From contig JALHMZ010000005.1 in the NCBI GenBank assembly GCA_022843785.1, forward strand, positions 124,001 through 188,000: a stretch of 64,000 nt of DNA, written 5' to 3'. A program made the translations under genes and the position numbers. Positions 36,116 through 44,698 of this stretch are shown here, one piece after another. The notes beneath the pieces are model-generated. The model was not told where the DNA came from. It searched no databases and saw only the letters and a program-made list of their open reading frames with translations. This DNA is from Nitrospira sp. Lineage in GTDB: Bacteria > Nitrospirota > Nitrospiria > Nitrospirales > Nitrospiraceae. Every line of letters starts with the position of its first letter. The first letter of the stretch is position 1.

Positions 36116-36343
36116 CTATGGTTTGACGATCTGCCCTTGTCCCTGCGGGCTGTCGGTCTTCGAGCCGGTCGAGGTTCCACAATGAAGACAGCGATATTCG
36201 TAGAGATTACCGGATGGTAGGACGAGTAATAATCGTTCCCTCGTTGGCGTGGCAACTCGGCAGCGAGGGCAATAGAGCAGGGACGCATTGAGGGACCGGA
36301 ATTGATCTCTTGAATCCGACGGAGCCTGTCGTGGGCGGGCCAT
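36116..36343 (-). CDS. Small zinc-ribbon-like protein
   Basis: About 75 aa. LLYCPRCRVAT and YEYRCLHCGTST form a CxxC...CxxC zinc ribbon. The start assigned (ATG 36343) has only a weak ribosome binding site, and the frame is open much further upstream. Ribbon and composition suggest a real gene. No family name. Confidence 0.5.
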   Translation of the reverse strand: MARPRQAPSDSRDQFRSLNASLLYCPRCRVATPTRERLLLVLPSGNLYEYRCLHCGTSTGSKTDSPQGQGQIVKP

Positions 36344-36482
36344 TGCCCCTGGTGGTCTACTTGTCAACCAAGGGGCCATCGGCCTGCGAGGTGTAGAGGA
36401 CATGCGAAATCGTATGGGTGTTCTATAGAGTGGCCAAGTACGGGTAGCTTCGCAGTACTGGTTCTTCCGTGTAGACGTCTGG

Positions 36483-36851
36483 TTAGGCTGGTGTTTTTGC
36501 TGATTCGATCTCTGTTGCTGTGATGAGGCTGGAGAGGTAGTCGGCAACGAAATTCAAGGCCTCTTCCCGCCCATCGGCCCGACGTCCTTTTTCTCTGCGT
36601 TGAACGGACAGTTCATGTTCCAAATCAGATTTCACTTCGCCGAGGATCCGCTGGAGTGAAGATGGGGTCAGATTGGCGTCCATGTCTTCAAGTTCCTGGC
36701 ATCGGTCCAGGACCCAATTCAGTCCCTCTATTCGTCCCGCATAATGTTCCTGCTCGCCCGTATCGATTCGGGCCATTGCGGTCGCAAACGTTTGGGCTTC
36801 GTAAATGAGGTTATAGAAACTGGTCACTGCCCGCTGCAAAGATGGATTCAT
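36483..36851 (-). CDS. Hypothetical protein, 122 aa (helical)
   Basis: Predicted all-helical soluble protein: MNPSLQRAVTSFYNLIYEAQTFATAM, then RILGEVKSDLEHELSVQRREKGRR (coiled-coil-like). It lies downstream of nxrB and the 109-aa gene on the same strand. AAGGAG is 6 bases before ATG 36851. Not recognised. Possible partner or remnant of the nxr neighbourhood. Confidence 0.65.
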   Translation of the reverse strand: MNPSLQRAVTSFYNLIYEAQTFATAMARIDTGEQEHYAGRIEGLNWVLDRCQELEDMDANLTPSSLQRILGEVKSDLEHELSVQRREKGRRADGREEALNFVADYLSSLITATEIESAKTPA

Positions 36852-36931
36852 GATACTCCTTGTGTCGTTTTGTAAGTCCGCGTTTCAATTATACCTGAGA
36901 TTGACAAGACCACAAGGAGTATTTTACGTCG

Positions 36932-37261
36932 CTACGTAAACAGGAGGGAGTCGAACTCGTTCATGAAACCGTAGTAGAGCGGGGCAAAGTCCTTCAGACA
37001 CTCCGGACTGGTTTCCTTCAAGCGCTGGAAGAAAAATACCTGCGCCCGAGGGTCGAGTTGCTCCAGAAGCTTGCTGAGCTCAGCCATGGAATAGCTCCCG
37101 GACGGCACACTTAAAATATAGTGAACGAGTCGCTCGACGAATTGCTGAGCGACATATTCGCTGGTGAGGTACCCATCCGGTAGTTTTCCAGATGCCAGGA
37201 ATTCAGCAAAGGGGATGGCTTGCGCGGCAAAGGGAGTCGCTGGCTGCTGAGAGGAATCCAC
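36932..37261 (-). CDS. Hypothetical protein, 109 aa, downstream of nxrB
   Basis: Helical protein with LTSEYVAQQFVERLVHYIL and a C-terminal APLYYGFMNEFDSLLF. It is separated from nxrB by a strong terminator, so it probably has its own promoter. Not recognised; TorD-type chaperones are longer and lack this sequence. Confidence 0.6.
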   Translation of the reverse strand: MDSSQQPATPFAAQAIPFAEFLASGKLPDGYLTSEYVAQQFVERLVHYILSVPSGSYSMAELSKLLEQLDPRAQVFFFQRLKETSPECLKDFAPLYYGFMNEFDSLLFT

Positions 37262-37384
37262 GCTGGGGATACTCCATAGCTTGACAAGAGGGACTGTACC
37301 CGTTGAAATCTACTGGACCTCCCAAGAACCGTCAAGTGCGCAGAAGCAGCAGTTCGCCCTGAGTCGAAAGACTGCTAGAACGTG

Positions 37385-37418
37385 AAAAGGCGGGGTCCCT
37401 TTGGGGAACCCCGCCTTT
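37385..37418 (-). terminator. Strong hairpin terminator downstream of nxrB
   Basis: AAAAGGCGGGGTCCC and GGGAACCCCGCCTTT (37385-37418) form a GC-rich stem with a short TTT-containing loop. On the minus strand it ends in a CCTTTTC run. It closes the nxrAB unit 86 bases after the nxrB stop. Confidence 0.85.
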
Positions 37419-37503
37419 CCATGTTTGACCTAGATGACCGGTTGTAGGCGAAAACCCTGGAACTTCTGTTGGTTTTCAATCCCCTACGCCGGGCACTACT
37501 CCC

Positions 37504-38793
37504 TTACAGCCAGGTAACGCGCTCCGCCGGCCTGATATAGATCGGCTCTTCAACCTGGATACGCGCGACTTCCTTGCCGGATTTGTTAAATCCGAGGACC
37601 GTGTCGTTGTACATCTCAAAGCGTTTCCCGTGGATCTGGGTCTCGAACACCTTGGGACCAGGGATGACATCGTAACGGAACACGATCTGTTGGCTCGCTC
37701 TCCACAGCTGAAGGACCGCCAGCAACTCGCGGCTCGGCACGAGATACTTTTCGATGGCATTGTCCACGCCCGGACCGAACATCTGCCTGGCATACCCGCG
37801 TGGGCTGTGCCGCGGCGGAATGTAGAAGCCGTTGGGCTCAGTGCCCCACTGCGGATAGAGGGGCAACGCCACCTGTTCGACGCGAATCGCGTAGTAGAGC
37901 GGGTGCCAACGATCTTCAGCCCACAGGCCGTCTTCACCGATACGCACCAGACTCTGCATCCGGATTTTGCCGACGCAGGCCGCCATACAACGGGTTTCCA
38001 TTGGTTCGCCGCCCGTCAATGGGTCCTTGCCTTCGATACGGGGATAGCAGGCAATGCACTTCTCAGAGACACGCGTGGTGCCCCGGTACATCGGCTTCTT
38101 GAAGGGACACTGTTCAACGCACTTCTTGTATCCACGGCAGCGATTCTGGTCGATCAAGACGATGCCGTCTTCCGGCCGTTTGTAGATCGCCTTTCTTGGA
38201 CAGGCCGCGAGGCAACCAGGATAGGTGCAGTGATTGCAAATACGCTGGAGATAGAAGAAGAAGGTCTCATGTTCCGGCAAGCTGCTGCCCGTCATCTTCC
38301 ACGGTTCATCCCGCGAAAATCCGGTCTTGTCGATACCTTCGACCAGTGCGCGCATCGATGTGGCCGTGTCTTCGTAAATGTTCACGAAGCGCCACTCCTG
38401 GTCGGTCGGGATATATCCAATCGCCGCCTGGCCGACCTTGGCGCCCGCGTCGAAAATTGTCATCCCTTCGAACACGCCATAGGGAGCATGGTGCTTGCGT
38501 CCGACACGGACGTTCCACACCTGGCCACCGGGATTGACCTGTTCTATGAGCTGGGTGATTTTCACATCATAAAACTGGGGGTAGCCGCCGTACGGCTTGG
38601 TCTCGACGTTGTTCCACCACATGTACTCCTGGCCCTTGGAGAAGAGCCATGTCGACTTGTCTGCCATGGAACAGGTCTGGCAGGCTAAACACCGATTGAT
38701 GTTGAACACAAAGGCGAACTGCCACTTCGGATGGCGTTCCTCGTAGGGATACAGCATCTTCCGTCCCAGCTGCCAGTTATACACTTCAGGCAT
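37504..38793 (-). CDS. nxrB: Nitrite oxidoreductase beta subunit
   Basis: 429 aa iron-sulphur subunit of Nxr, relaying electrons from nitrite oxidation. Cys clusters: Cys35, Cys38, Cys41; Cys186, Cys189, Cys194, Cys198; Cys219, Cys225, Cys229; Cys246, Cys249, Cys269, Cys273. In the first motif the usual fourth Cys is Asp45 (CxxCxxCxxxD), and in the third Tyr222 occupies the place of the Trp/Cys seen in NarH. It has no signal peptide and would be carried by NxrA. It starts 97 bases after nxrA and is followed by a strong terminator. It is the common marker gene of Nitrospira. Confidence 0.98.
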   Translation of the reverse strand: MPEVYNWQLGRKMLYPYEERHPKWQFAFVFNINRCLACQTCSMADKSTWLFSKGQEYMWWNNVETKPYGGYPQFYDVKITQLIEQVNPGGQVWNVRVGRKHHAPYGVFEGMTIFDAGAKVGQAAIGYIPTDQEWRFVNIYEDTATSMRALVEGIDKTGFSRDEPWKMTGSSLPEHETFFFYLQRICNHCTYPGCLAACPRKAIYKRPEDGIVLIDQNRCRGYKKCVEQCPFKKPMYRGTTRVSEKCIACYPRIEGKDPLTGGEPMETRCMAACVGKIRMQSLVRIGEDGLWAEDRWHPLYYAIRVEQVALPLYPQWGTEPNGFYIPPRHSPRGYARQMFGPGVDNAIEKYLVPSRELLAVLQLWRASQQIVFRYDVIPGPKVFETQIHGKRFEMYNDTVLGFNKSGKEVARIQVEEPIYIRPAERVTWL

Positions 38794-38890
38794 AGTTTCC
38801 TCCGTATTTCGTCATTCGTCGTTGGTCATTCGCAGCATCCCTCACGCAGCTCGTTTCTCCCGTGAGGGACTAGGGCTCACGAATAACGTC

Positions 38891-41800
38891 TTACACTTTG
38901 ATCTTGATATGTTCGCCTTTCAGCCACTTGATCATGAACTCATTCTCTTGTCCCGGGGTGAACCCGGTGCGAACCGGTTCCCACGGACCGCGCGCTCCGA
39001 TACCGCCGTCTTCCGCCTTGGTAATACGGATGAGACACTCCTTCGGTACCGTGTTGATCGCGTGGTGATCGACCTGGTAGCCCCATTTAAACTTCCAGGC
39101 AATGGCATGCTTGCCGGGGAGTGAGTCGAGCTGGTGCATCGGCATCAACCAGTTTCTCGTGAATGACTGCTGGGCTCCATAGCGGAAGTTCGATTGATAG
39201 CCGGTATCGATCGCGATGGCGCGTCCGTCCGGTCGAGTTTCATGTCCCTTGACCGACTTGGCCGTCGCGACATACGGAGCATGCTTCGACATCGTGACGT
39301 GATACGGATACGCCGGATTGTACTTGGCGCGAATCATCAACCGGGCGACCTTGTAGTACGGATCCGACGGCTTCCAGCCACGGTAAGGCCGATCAACCGG
39401 GTTACCGTCCACATAGACGTAGTCGCCGTCATTGATGCCTCGATCTTTGGCCGCCTGCGGGTTGATGTGCAACTGGTGCTCACCTACACCCGGGGTCCGT
39501 TTATCCATGCGGTAGGGATCCCCGAAGTTCGACTCGTAAATTTGCACCCAGTCGTTCACCGACCATTGGCTGTGTACGCGATGACGGGTCTTCGGCGTGA
39601 CACAGTAGAATTGATAACCCTTTTCCCAGAGCGGGTTGCTGTGGCGCTTGATTTCATGCCACGACAACTTGATGTTCCGGATGGTCTTGTCGTCATGGTG
39701 TTGCGCCGTGATCGGAATACCGTAGTCATCAGGACGAACATAGGGGTTCGTCGTGAAGATGGCATTCGGGAGATACGGAGTCGCCTCCGGTCCCTCACGG
39801 TGGGAGATGAAGTTTTCACCGTACTCGATGGCTTCCGGCTCGATACGATAATTCTCATACCGGCCGCTGCGCGTCCACATGGGCTTGGACTCGTTGGTCT
39901 CTTCCCAGAAGGGATGCCGGGGATACGTGCGAACCATGACCATCCAGCCCTTTTCGGACTTCAACATCACGTCGGCCGAATAGCCGTAGAAGGTGCTGGA
40001 GGCATCGAGCATGCGCTGCGCATAGACGTCGACGCGGTTGGCATAGACCATCGCAAAGTAGTCCTTCATGCGCTTGTCGCCCGTCATGTCCGACAACTTT
40101 GCCGCCACACCCGCGAACGTGTCGAGATCGTTTCGCGTGTCGTACAGCGGACGAATACCGCCCTTCCAGATCTGAACCCATGGATTGGAGACGGTGATCG
40201 TCATTTCCGGATAGGTGAATTCCATCCAGGTGTTGCAGGCAAACGCGATATCGTTGTGGTTGACGTCGGACGTCATTTCGATATCTTGCGTGATCAAGCA
40301 CTCGATGTTCGGATCCACGTTGCGCACCATGTCGTAATGGTGCTTGGCGTTATTGAGGACGTTCACGTTGACCACCCAGCGGAATTTGCTGGGCGTCGGC
40401 ATGTGCGTCTTTCCGGTGAACACCTTCCGTCCATACTTGGGCGTATTGACGATCAGAGCCGTATCACCGTGGTTCCAGTATCCGACTTCTTCTCCATAGT
40501 AGTACTGCTTGGTCTTGATTTCTTTGCCATGCGCATTCGGGTCCAGGGTGATATTGAACGGATCTTCACCCGTATGCACGGATAGACCGGCGCCGGACCA
40601 TGGCGTTGCCGTCCAGGCGCCCGCTTTGTAATTTCCGGCCCAGGTATGCTGACCGGTGCCGAATTTGCCGACGTTACCGGTGATGATCAGGACCATGGCA
40701 GCGCCTCGGGCGTTGATGGTCTGATGGAAATAATGGCAGGTGCCTTCTCCGTTGTGAATCGCGGCCGGCTTGATGGTGCCTGAATCGCGCGCCCATCGGA
40801 CGATGAGATCCTTCGGCGTGCGGCAGATCTGGTGGACCGTATCCAGATCGTAGTCCTGGAAATGGACCATATACATCTGCCAGATCGGCATCGCATCGAT
40901 TTCACGGCCGTTGAGCAGCTTCACCCGATAGCTGCCGTTGAGCGCCGCATCGATACCGCTGTTCGTATAGTGCCATCCCACCTGTTCACGGTGCAGAGGC
41001 ACGGCCTGCTTCTTATTGAGATCCCAGACCATCATGCCGCCGAGCCGCTCGATCTGCTCGGGCTTCAACGTTTGAATGCGCCCCGAGTAGCTCTTTGAAA
41101 AGTCCGGGAACTTATAGTCGGCGATGACATCGCGCGGATCAAGATACTGCAAGGTATCCGTACGCACCAGGATGGGCGCATCGGTAAATTGCTTCATGAA
41201 ATCCGCATCGTGCATGTTTTCATCGACAATGATCTTCATCGCGCCGAGGAAGAGCGAACCGTCGGACTCCGGACGCAACGGCATCCAGTAGTCGGCACGA
41301 TAGGCGGTCGGATTGTATTCGGGCGTGATGACGACCACACGGGCGCCGCGCTCGATACACTCCAGCTTCCAGTGGGCTTCCGGCATCTTGTTTTCGACGA
41401 AGTTCTTGCCCCAGCTGGTGTTCAGCTTGGAGAAGCGCATGTCGGAGAGGTCGATGTCGGATCCCTGCACACCGGACCAGAACGGGTGGGCCGGGTTCTG
41501 GTCGCCGTGCCAGGTGTAGTTCGACCAATAACGGCCGCCCTGCGCTTGATCCGGGCTCACCTTGCGAATCCAGGTGTCCAGGAGGGCATTGATACCGCCG
41601 TTCATGCGGGTGTTGCCCATCTTGCCGATGATGCCAAGAACCGGCATGCCGGAACGATGCTTGAAGCATCTGGTACCGGCACCCTTCATCATCTCGATCA
41701 TCTCAGGCGCATACCCCTGCTCACGGAGACGCCGCGCACCGGCTTCGCCGCTGTACCGGGTCCCGATGATGATCATGGCCTTCGCCGCATAGGTGAAGGC

Positions 41801-42328
41801 GGTGTCCCAGGAGACACGCAACATGTCGTCGAGGAAGCGGCTGTCAAACTTATATTTCCGCTTGGTCTCCGGCGTCAGCTCCGGGGAACCATCGTCCATC
41901 CACTGCTTCCAGCCCTTCCGCATCAACGGGCCCTTCAAGCGATAGGGGCCATAGACGCGGCGATGGAAGGTAAACCCCTTCAAGCACATGCGCGGATTGT
42001 GCGCAAACGTGCCGCGGTTACCATAAAGATCTTCGTACGTCTGGTGGTCATAGTTCTGCTCGACCCGCATCACGACGCCGTTACGCACAAACGCGCGAAC
42101 GCGGCAGGCGTGGGTGTCGTTCGGAGAGCAGACCCAAGTAAAGGATGAATCGTACCGGTACTGGTCGTGATAGACACGCTCCCATGACCGATCCGGATAC
42201 TCACCCAACGGGTTCCCGACTTCGATGACCGGTTGAAGCGCGGTCAGCGCCAGGACTTTATCGGCTACCGCAACGGCGGCAACCGTTCCCACTGAGACTT
42301 TCAAGAACTGCCTACGTGACAAAAACAT
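38891..42328 (-). CDS. nxrA: Nitrite oxidoreductase alpha subunit (molybdopterin)
   Basis: 1145 aa, type II DMSO reductase family. It oxidises nitrite to nitrate with a bis-MGD molybdenum cofactor. A twin-arginine signal (SRRQFLK, residues 4-10) predicts periplasmic export. The N-terminal Fe-S segment has Cys67, His73, Cys75 and Cys115. Asp276 in YTWHGDQNPAHP aligns by context with the Mo-ligand Asp of NarG. The full length and all domains are present, and the arrangement nxrA-nxrB matches Nitrospira. The subunit is Tat-exported together with NxrB. The NxrC-type heme subunit is not in the window. Confidence 0.98.
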   Translation of the reverse strand: MFLSRRQFLKVSVGTVAAVAVADKVLALTALQPVIEVGNPLGEYPDRSWERVYHDQYRYDSSFTWVCSPNDTHACRVRAFVRNGVVMRVEQNYDHQTYEDLYGNRGTFAHNPRMCLKGFTFHRRVYGPYRLKGPLMRKGWKQWMDDGSPELTPETKRKYKFDSRFLDDMLRVSWDTAFTYAAKAMIIIGTRYSGEAGARRLREQGYAPEMIEMMKGAGTRCFKHRSGMPVLGIIGKMGNTRMNGGINALLDTWIRKVSPDQAQGGRYWSNYTWHGDQNPAHPFWSGVQGSDIDLSDMRFSKLNTSWGKNFVENKMPEAHWKLECIERGARVVVITPEYNPTAYRADYWMPLRPESDGSLFLGAMKIIVDENMHDADFMKQFTDAPILVRTDTLQYLDPRDVIADYKFPDFSKSYSGRIQTLKPEQIERLGGMMVWDLNKKQAVPLHREQVGWHYTNSGIDAALNGSYRVKLLNGREIDAMPIWQMYMVHFQDYDLDTVHQICRTPKDLIVRWARDSGTIKPAAIHNGEGTCHYFHQTINARGAAMVLIITGNVGKFGTGQHTWAGNYKAGAWTATPWSGAGLSVHTGEDPFNITLDPNAHGKEIKTKQYYYGEEVGYWNHGDTALIVNTPKYGRKVFTGKTHMPTPSKFRWVVNVNVLNNAKHHYDMVRNVDPNIECLITQDIEMTSDVNHNDIAFACNTWMEFTYPEMTITVSNPWVQIWKGGIRPLYDTRNDLDTFAGVAAKLSDMTGDKRMKDYFAMVYANRVDVYAQRMLDASSTFYGYSADVMLKSEKGWMVMVRTYPRHPFWEETNESKPMWTRSGRYENYRIEPEAIEYGENFISHREGPEATPYLPNAIFTTNPYVRPDDYGIPITAQHHDDKTIRNIKLSWHEIKRHSNPLWEKGYQFYCVTPKTRHRVHSQWSVNDWVQIYESNFGDPYRMDKRTPGVGEHQLHINPQAAKDRGINDGDYVYVDGNPVDRPYRGWKPSDPYYKVARLMIRAKYNPAYPYHVTMSKHAPYVATAKSVKGHETRPDGRAIAIDTGYQSNFRYGAQQSFTRNWLMPMHQLDSLPGKHAIAWKFKWGYQVDHHAINTVPKECLIRITKAEDGGIGARGPWEPVRTGFTPGQENEFMIKWLKGEHIKIKV

Positions 42329-42734
42329 TGTGCTTACCTCCTAGAATTTGAGGACGTCACTACTTCAAATCTCAAGCATCAATCCCATTTTTGTAAAGCT
42401 CGACCCAAAAATCCACTTGCTGTATCGCAATTGTCAGGCCACTCTCTGCGCCATGTTGAATTGGGGCAGAGTCTCTGATGAAACAATTGAAATACCTCCA
42501 TATTTATCGATGAAAACACAAAATCTATGAGTGACTGCTCAAATGCCGTTTCCTCCTCCTGAGTACTTCTCGTAGCGATATGATCCAGGAAACGTCGGGA
42601 ATATAGCGCTGTGTCTGCGATAATTCAACTACTTAATTGATATCAATTCGACAATTTCTGTGCGTTACCAAAACGTATCATATTTGCGTTTGTTACCTCT
42701 GCCGGTCATGGCAAGAATCTCGGATGATGATCAC
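42329..42734. other. Regulatory gap between nxrA and the tRNA-Gly promoter
   Basis: About 400 bases, AT-rich compared with surrounding genes, without an ORF. It contains a 14-bp perfect palindrome AATTGATATCAATT at 42635-42648, ~307 bp upstream of nxrA. It must hold the nxrA promoter. Confidence 0.6.
42635..42648. promoter_or_regulatory. 14-bp palindrome upstream of nxrA
   Basis: AATTGATATCAATT is a perfect palindrome. Its TTGAT/ATCAA halves match FNR/CRP-type half-sites but with no spacer, so an FNR site is not implied. It is a candidate operator for nxrA or the tRNA. Confidence 0.4.
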
Positions 42735-42763
42735 TTGACAGAGGGGTGAAGGGTCAGTAGAAT
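42735..42763 (+). promoter_or_regulatory. Sigma-70-type promoter of tRNA-Gly
   Basis: TTGACA (42735-42740), 17-base spacer, TAGAAT (42758-42763), 37 bases before the tRNA. The match to the consensus and position are convincing. Confidence 0.75.
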
Positions 42764-42800
42764 TCCCTGCCGTTTCTCTCCGTGGCATTCATTTCAGTGA

Positions 42801-42875
42801 GCGGGAATAGCTCAGTGGTAGAGCATCGCCTTGCCAAGGCGAGGGTCGAGGGTTCAAATCCCTTTTCCCGCTCCA
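42801..42875 (+). tRNA. tRNA-Gly (GCC)
   Basis: A complete cloverleaf: acceptor GCGGGAA, D-arm with AGCTCAGTGGTAGAGC, anticodon stem-loop with GCC (42833-42835), T-arm GGGTTCAAATCCC, and an encoded CCA end. It is the last core feature before the accessory region, a typical island attachment site, but no integrase or duplicated 3' end is found in this window. Confidence 0.97.
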
Positions 42876-42937
42876 ATTTTTCGCACGGTTACACGCGGCC
42901 TCTCGCCAGCCTTCCCTGCCTGATGGCAGGCTGATCC

Positions 42938-43111
42938 TTACCAGGCGTTGACCTGCTCCGCCGGCTCATCTCCTGCTTCGACCTTTTCTGTAATGCGCTC
43001 GGAAAGGTGTTCGCGGTATTGCCCGTCCTGGAGCGCGTTGGCATGGAAGCCCTTCTTAGACCCGCCGACATCCACACCGACGACAATGGAACCGGGCTCG
43101 CGGTGAGTCAT
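42938..43111 (-). pseudogene. DUF429 5' fragment, copy 1
   Basis: Start codon and 57 codons resembling a DUF429 (predicted RNase H-like nuclease) N-terminus (IVVGVDVGGSKKGFHA, then LQDGQYREHLSERI), ended by TAA after VNAW, where normal family members continue for ~200 residues. The 5' leader has ACCGATTCA and AAGACTCCCGGTACC (43131-43145), also found before the other copies. It is a truncated gene remnant. Confidence 0.75.
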
Positions 43112-43232
43112 ACCGATTCACAAGGAAGAGAAGACTCCCGGTACCATTTCTTCTTCACGATGGCGGGGGGAATCATGGAGTGATGGCTCGAAAGGCGCTC
43201 ATCGGTTATAGTGAAGAGCCAGACGGGCAGAG

Positions 43233-43442
43233 ATGAAGAAGCTGAAACCTCTCATTGAAACCAATCCCTATCTAAGCAATTCCAAGAAGTACCGGGAAGC
43301 TTTGATCCTCAGCGTCGCGAGCTCAACCTCGATCGAGACGGGCGCGTCCGTGGAAACCATCGTCAGAACACTCAGTGGTAAAACAAAGCAGAAGCAGGCC
43401 AAGAAATCACGAGTGACCACAACCCAATCCAACAAGGCATGA
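43233..43442 (+). CDS. Small hypothetical protein, 69 aa
   Basis: MKKLKPLIETNPYLSNSKKYREALILSV... with a basic C-terminal tail (KTKQKQAKKSRVTT). The middle is helical. It may be a small DNA-binding or antitoxin-type protein; no family is recognised. It lies between two remnants and could be a real resident. Confidence 0.5.
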   Translation: MKKLKPLIETNPYLSNSKKYREALILSVASSTSIETGASVETIVRTLSGKTKQKQAKKSRVTTTQSNKA

Positions 43443-43473
43443 CGCGCAGAAGGAGCATTTGAGGAGGGCGCTG

Positions 43474-43710
43474 CTACGATGCCGAGCCGGCCAGTTCTCG
43501 CGCATGGGCAATCTCACGCTTGTGAACCGGACGAACCTGAGCAGCCAACAACGTCACAACGGCCACCGTCTCGCCATCCAAGGTCGTAAATTCGACCTCG
43601 TACCCTTCGCCGCCTCGATGGATCAACACCACCGTTCCGATGTCTCCCCGCCTGAGGCCATGCTTAGGAAGATCGCATTCCAGAATCACGTCCTCTAACT
43701 CCTGAATCAT
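43474..43710 (-). CDS. DUF4926 family protein (copy 1)
   Basis: 78 aa, MIQELEDVILECDLPKHGLRRGDIGTVV... The Gly-Asp-x-Gly-Thr-Val-Val core is diagnostic of DUF4926, a short beta-barrel family often paired with DUF6883 (next gene upstream). The two overlap by ATGA (43707-43710). DUF4926 is thought to be an antitoxin-like or accessory partner; the function is not proven. Confidence 0.82.
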   Translation of the reverse strand: MIQELEDVILECDLPKHGLRRGDIGTVVLIHRGGEGYEVEFTTLDGETVAVVTLLAAQVRPVHKREIAHARELAGSAS

Positions 43711-44054
43711 GGCATCCTCCGTTTCAGCGGATACGCGGTCACAAATCGAGGCGTTTGACCGTCTTTATCTATAAACCAGACCGTCCGTACTTGCAATTGT
43801 CGGCCATTCGGCGCGACCAGCGGCCCGTCGATGACATAGCGGGTACCAAAGGCTGTGTCCTCAGAGAGAGCGACAGGGTTACCCTGCGCTTGTCGCCGCA
43901 AAGCGTCTGCCAGCGCTTCCCATGCGGACAGCGGAAACCCAAACGCGGAAAAGAAGCCGGCCTTTCCTCTCCCTGCTCGATGGGTCAAGGAAAGCAGATA
44001 CTGGACCACCTTGGCCTGAGGAATCTCTAAGCGATCAGCATGGGGCAGTGTCAT
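43707..44054 (-). CDS. DUF6883 family protein (copy 1)
   Basis: 115 aa, MTLPHADRLEIPQAKVVQYLLS..., ending VRTVWFIDKDGQTPRFVTAYPL, the DUF6883 C-terminal signature. It precedes DUF4926 with a 4-base overlap, and together they look like a toxin-antitoxin-type pair. It stands directly downstream of an hsdM remnant. Copy 2 of this pair is at 46465-46802. Confidence 0.82.
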   Translation of the reverse strand: MTLPHADRLEIPQAKVVQYLLSLTHRAGRGKAGFFSAFGFPLSAWEALADALRRQAQGNPVALSEDTAFGTRYVIDGPLVAPNGRQLQVRTVWFIDKDGQTPRFVTAYPLKRRMP

Positions 44055-44089
44055 GACATCATTGATTCAAGCGGTGAATTACCCTCGTC

Positions 44090-44290
44090 CACCGTCTTGA
44101 TGAATAGCAAATACGTCACTGCCACCATAGCTTATCCCACCTGCCTGTGTGAGACACCTAGACAGATCCTCGCACCAACCTGCGCCAGGTAAGGCACGAC
44201 GGGCAGAGAGGACATTGCCATAATTCAAAAGCTTTTGAAAGATTGAGGTGGCGGTGACATTCCGCTACTTCCTCATGCGAATGGGTCGCG
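44090..44290 (-). pseudogene. hsdM 5' fragment, remnant A
   Basis: Minus-strand sequence resembling the start of hsdM: leader ATGAGGAAGTAGCGG, then ATGTCACC..., CAAAAGCTTTTGAATTAT, then TGGCAATGTCCTC. An unrelated ~75-bp insert follows (CTGCCCGTCGTGCC...GCAGGT), after which hsdM-like sequence GGGATAAGCTATGG and TATTTGCTATTCATCAAGA resumes. The frame is destroyed. Confidence 0.7.
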
Positions 44291-44328
44291 GTGGACGCGA
44301 TTGGGAAAAGACTCCCGGTACTTGTTCT

Positions 44329-44481
44329 TTATCTCCGGCACCACGCGGCGACCTCCTCCGCAAGGAGCGTGGAAAGTCTCTCGCGGTATTGCCCGTCCTG
44401 AAGTGCAACGGCATGAAACCCCTTCGTGGGCCCGCCGACATCAACTCCGACGACGATGGAACCGGGCTCGTGCTGATTCAT
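44329..44481 (-). pseudogene. DUF429 5' fragment, copy 2
   Basis: 50 codons with SIVVGVDVGGPTKGFH and AVALQDGQYRERLSTLLAEEV, stopping at TAA after AAWCRR. It is a second truncated DUF429 start, directly upstream of hsdM remnant A on the minus strand. Confidence 0.75.
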
Positions 44482-44542
44482 ACCGATTCAAGAGGAGGAC
44501 TAGGCTCCAGTTACAGGTTCTGCTTTGTGACCCATCTCAATG

Positions 44543-44698
44543 TTATGGCTTTTCAGCAACGACTTTGCCATTGCGCCAGACATAAATAGGCGTATGAAAC
44601 ACTCGTGCCGTTTTCCGAGCTTCCTTCGCCGCGCGCCGCAGTGCGCGACCGACGCTTTGTGTAAACAGTTTTGTCTCCGTCCGGCCGTTCGCTTTCAT
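44543..44698 (-). CDS. 51-aa partner of the zeta-like kinase
   Basis: MKANGRTETKLFTQSVGRALRR... ends VFHTPIYVWRNGKVVAEKP. It is basic and helical at first, and the C-terminus looks like a beta hairpin. Its ATG overlaps the zeta-like toxin gene stop by 4 bases (ATGA), so the two are coupled. It is a likely antitoxin or accessory partner. Confidence 0.7.
   Translation of the reverse strand: MKANGRTETKLFTQSVGRALRRAAKEARKTARVFHTPIYVWRNGKVVAEKP

Noticed and set aside
39194..42148. Long plus-strand frames of 463 and 319 codons
   Set aside because: Antisense to nxrA, no ribosome binding sites, no recognisable domains.
42635..42648. FNR-binding site
   Set aside because: The FNR consensus needs a 4-base spacer between TTGAT and ATCAA; here there is none, so only a palindrome is claimed.
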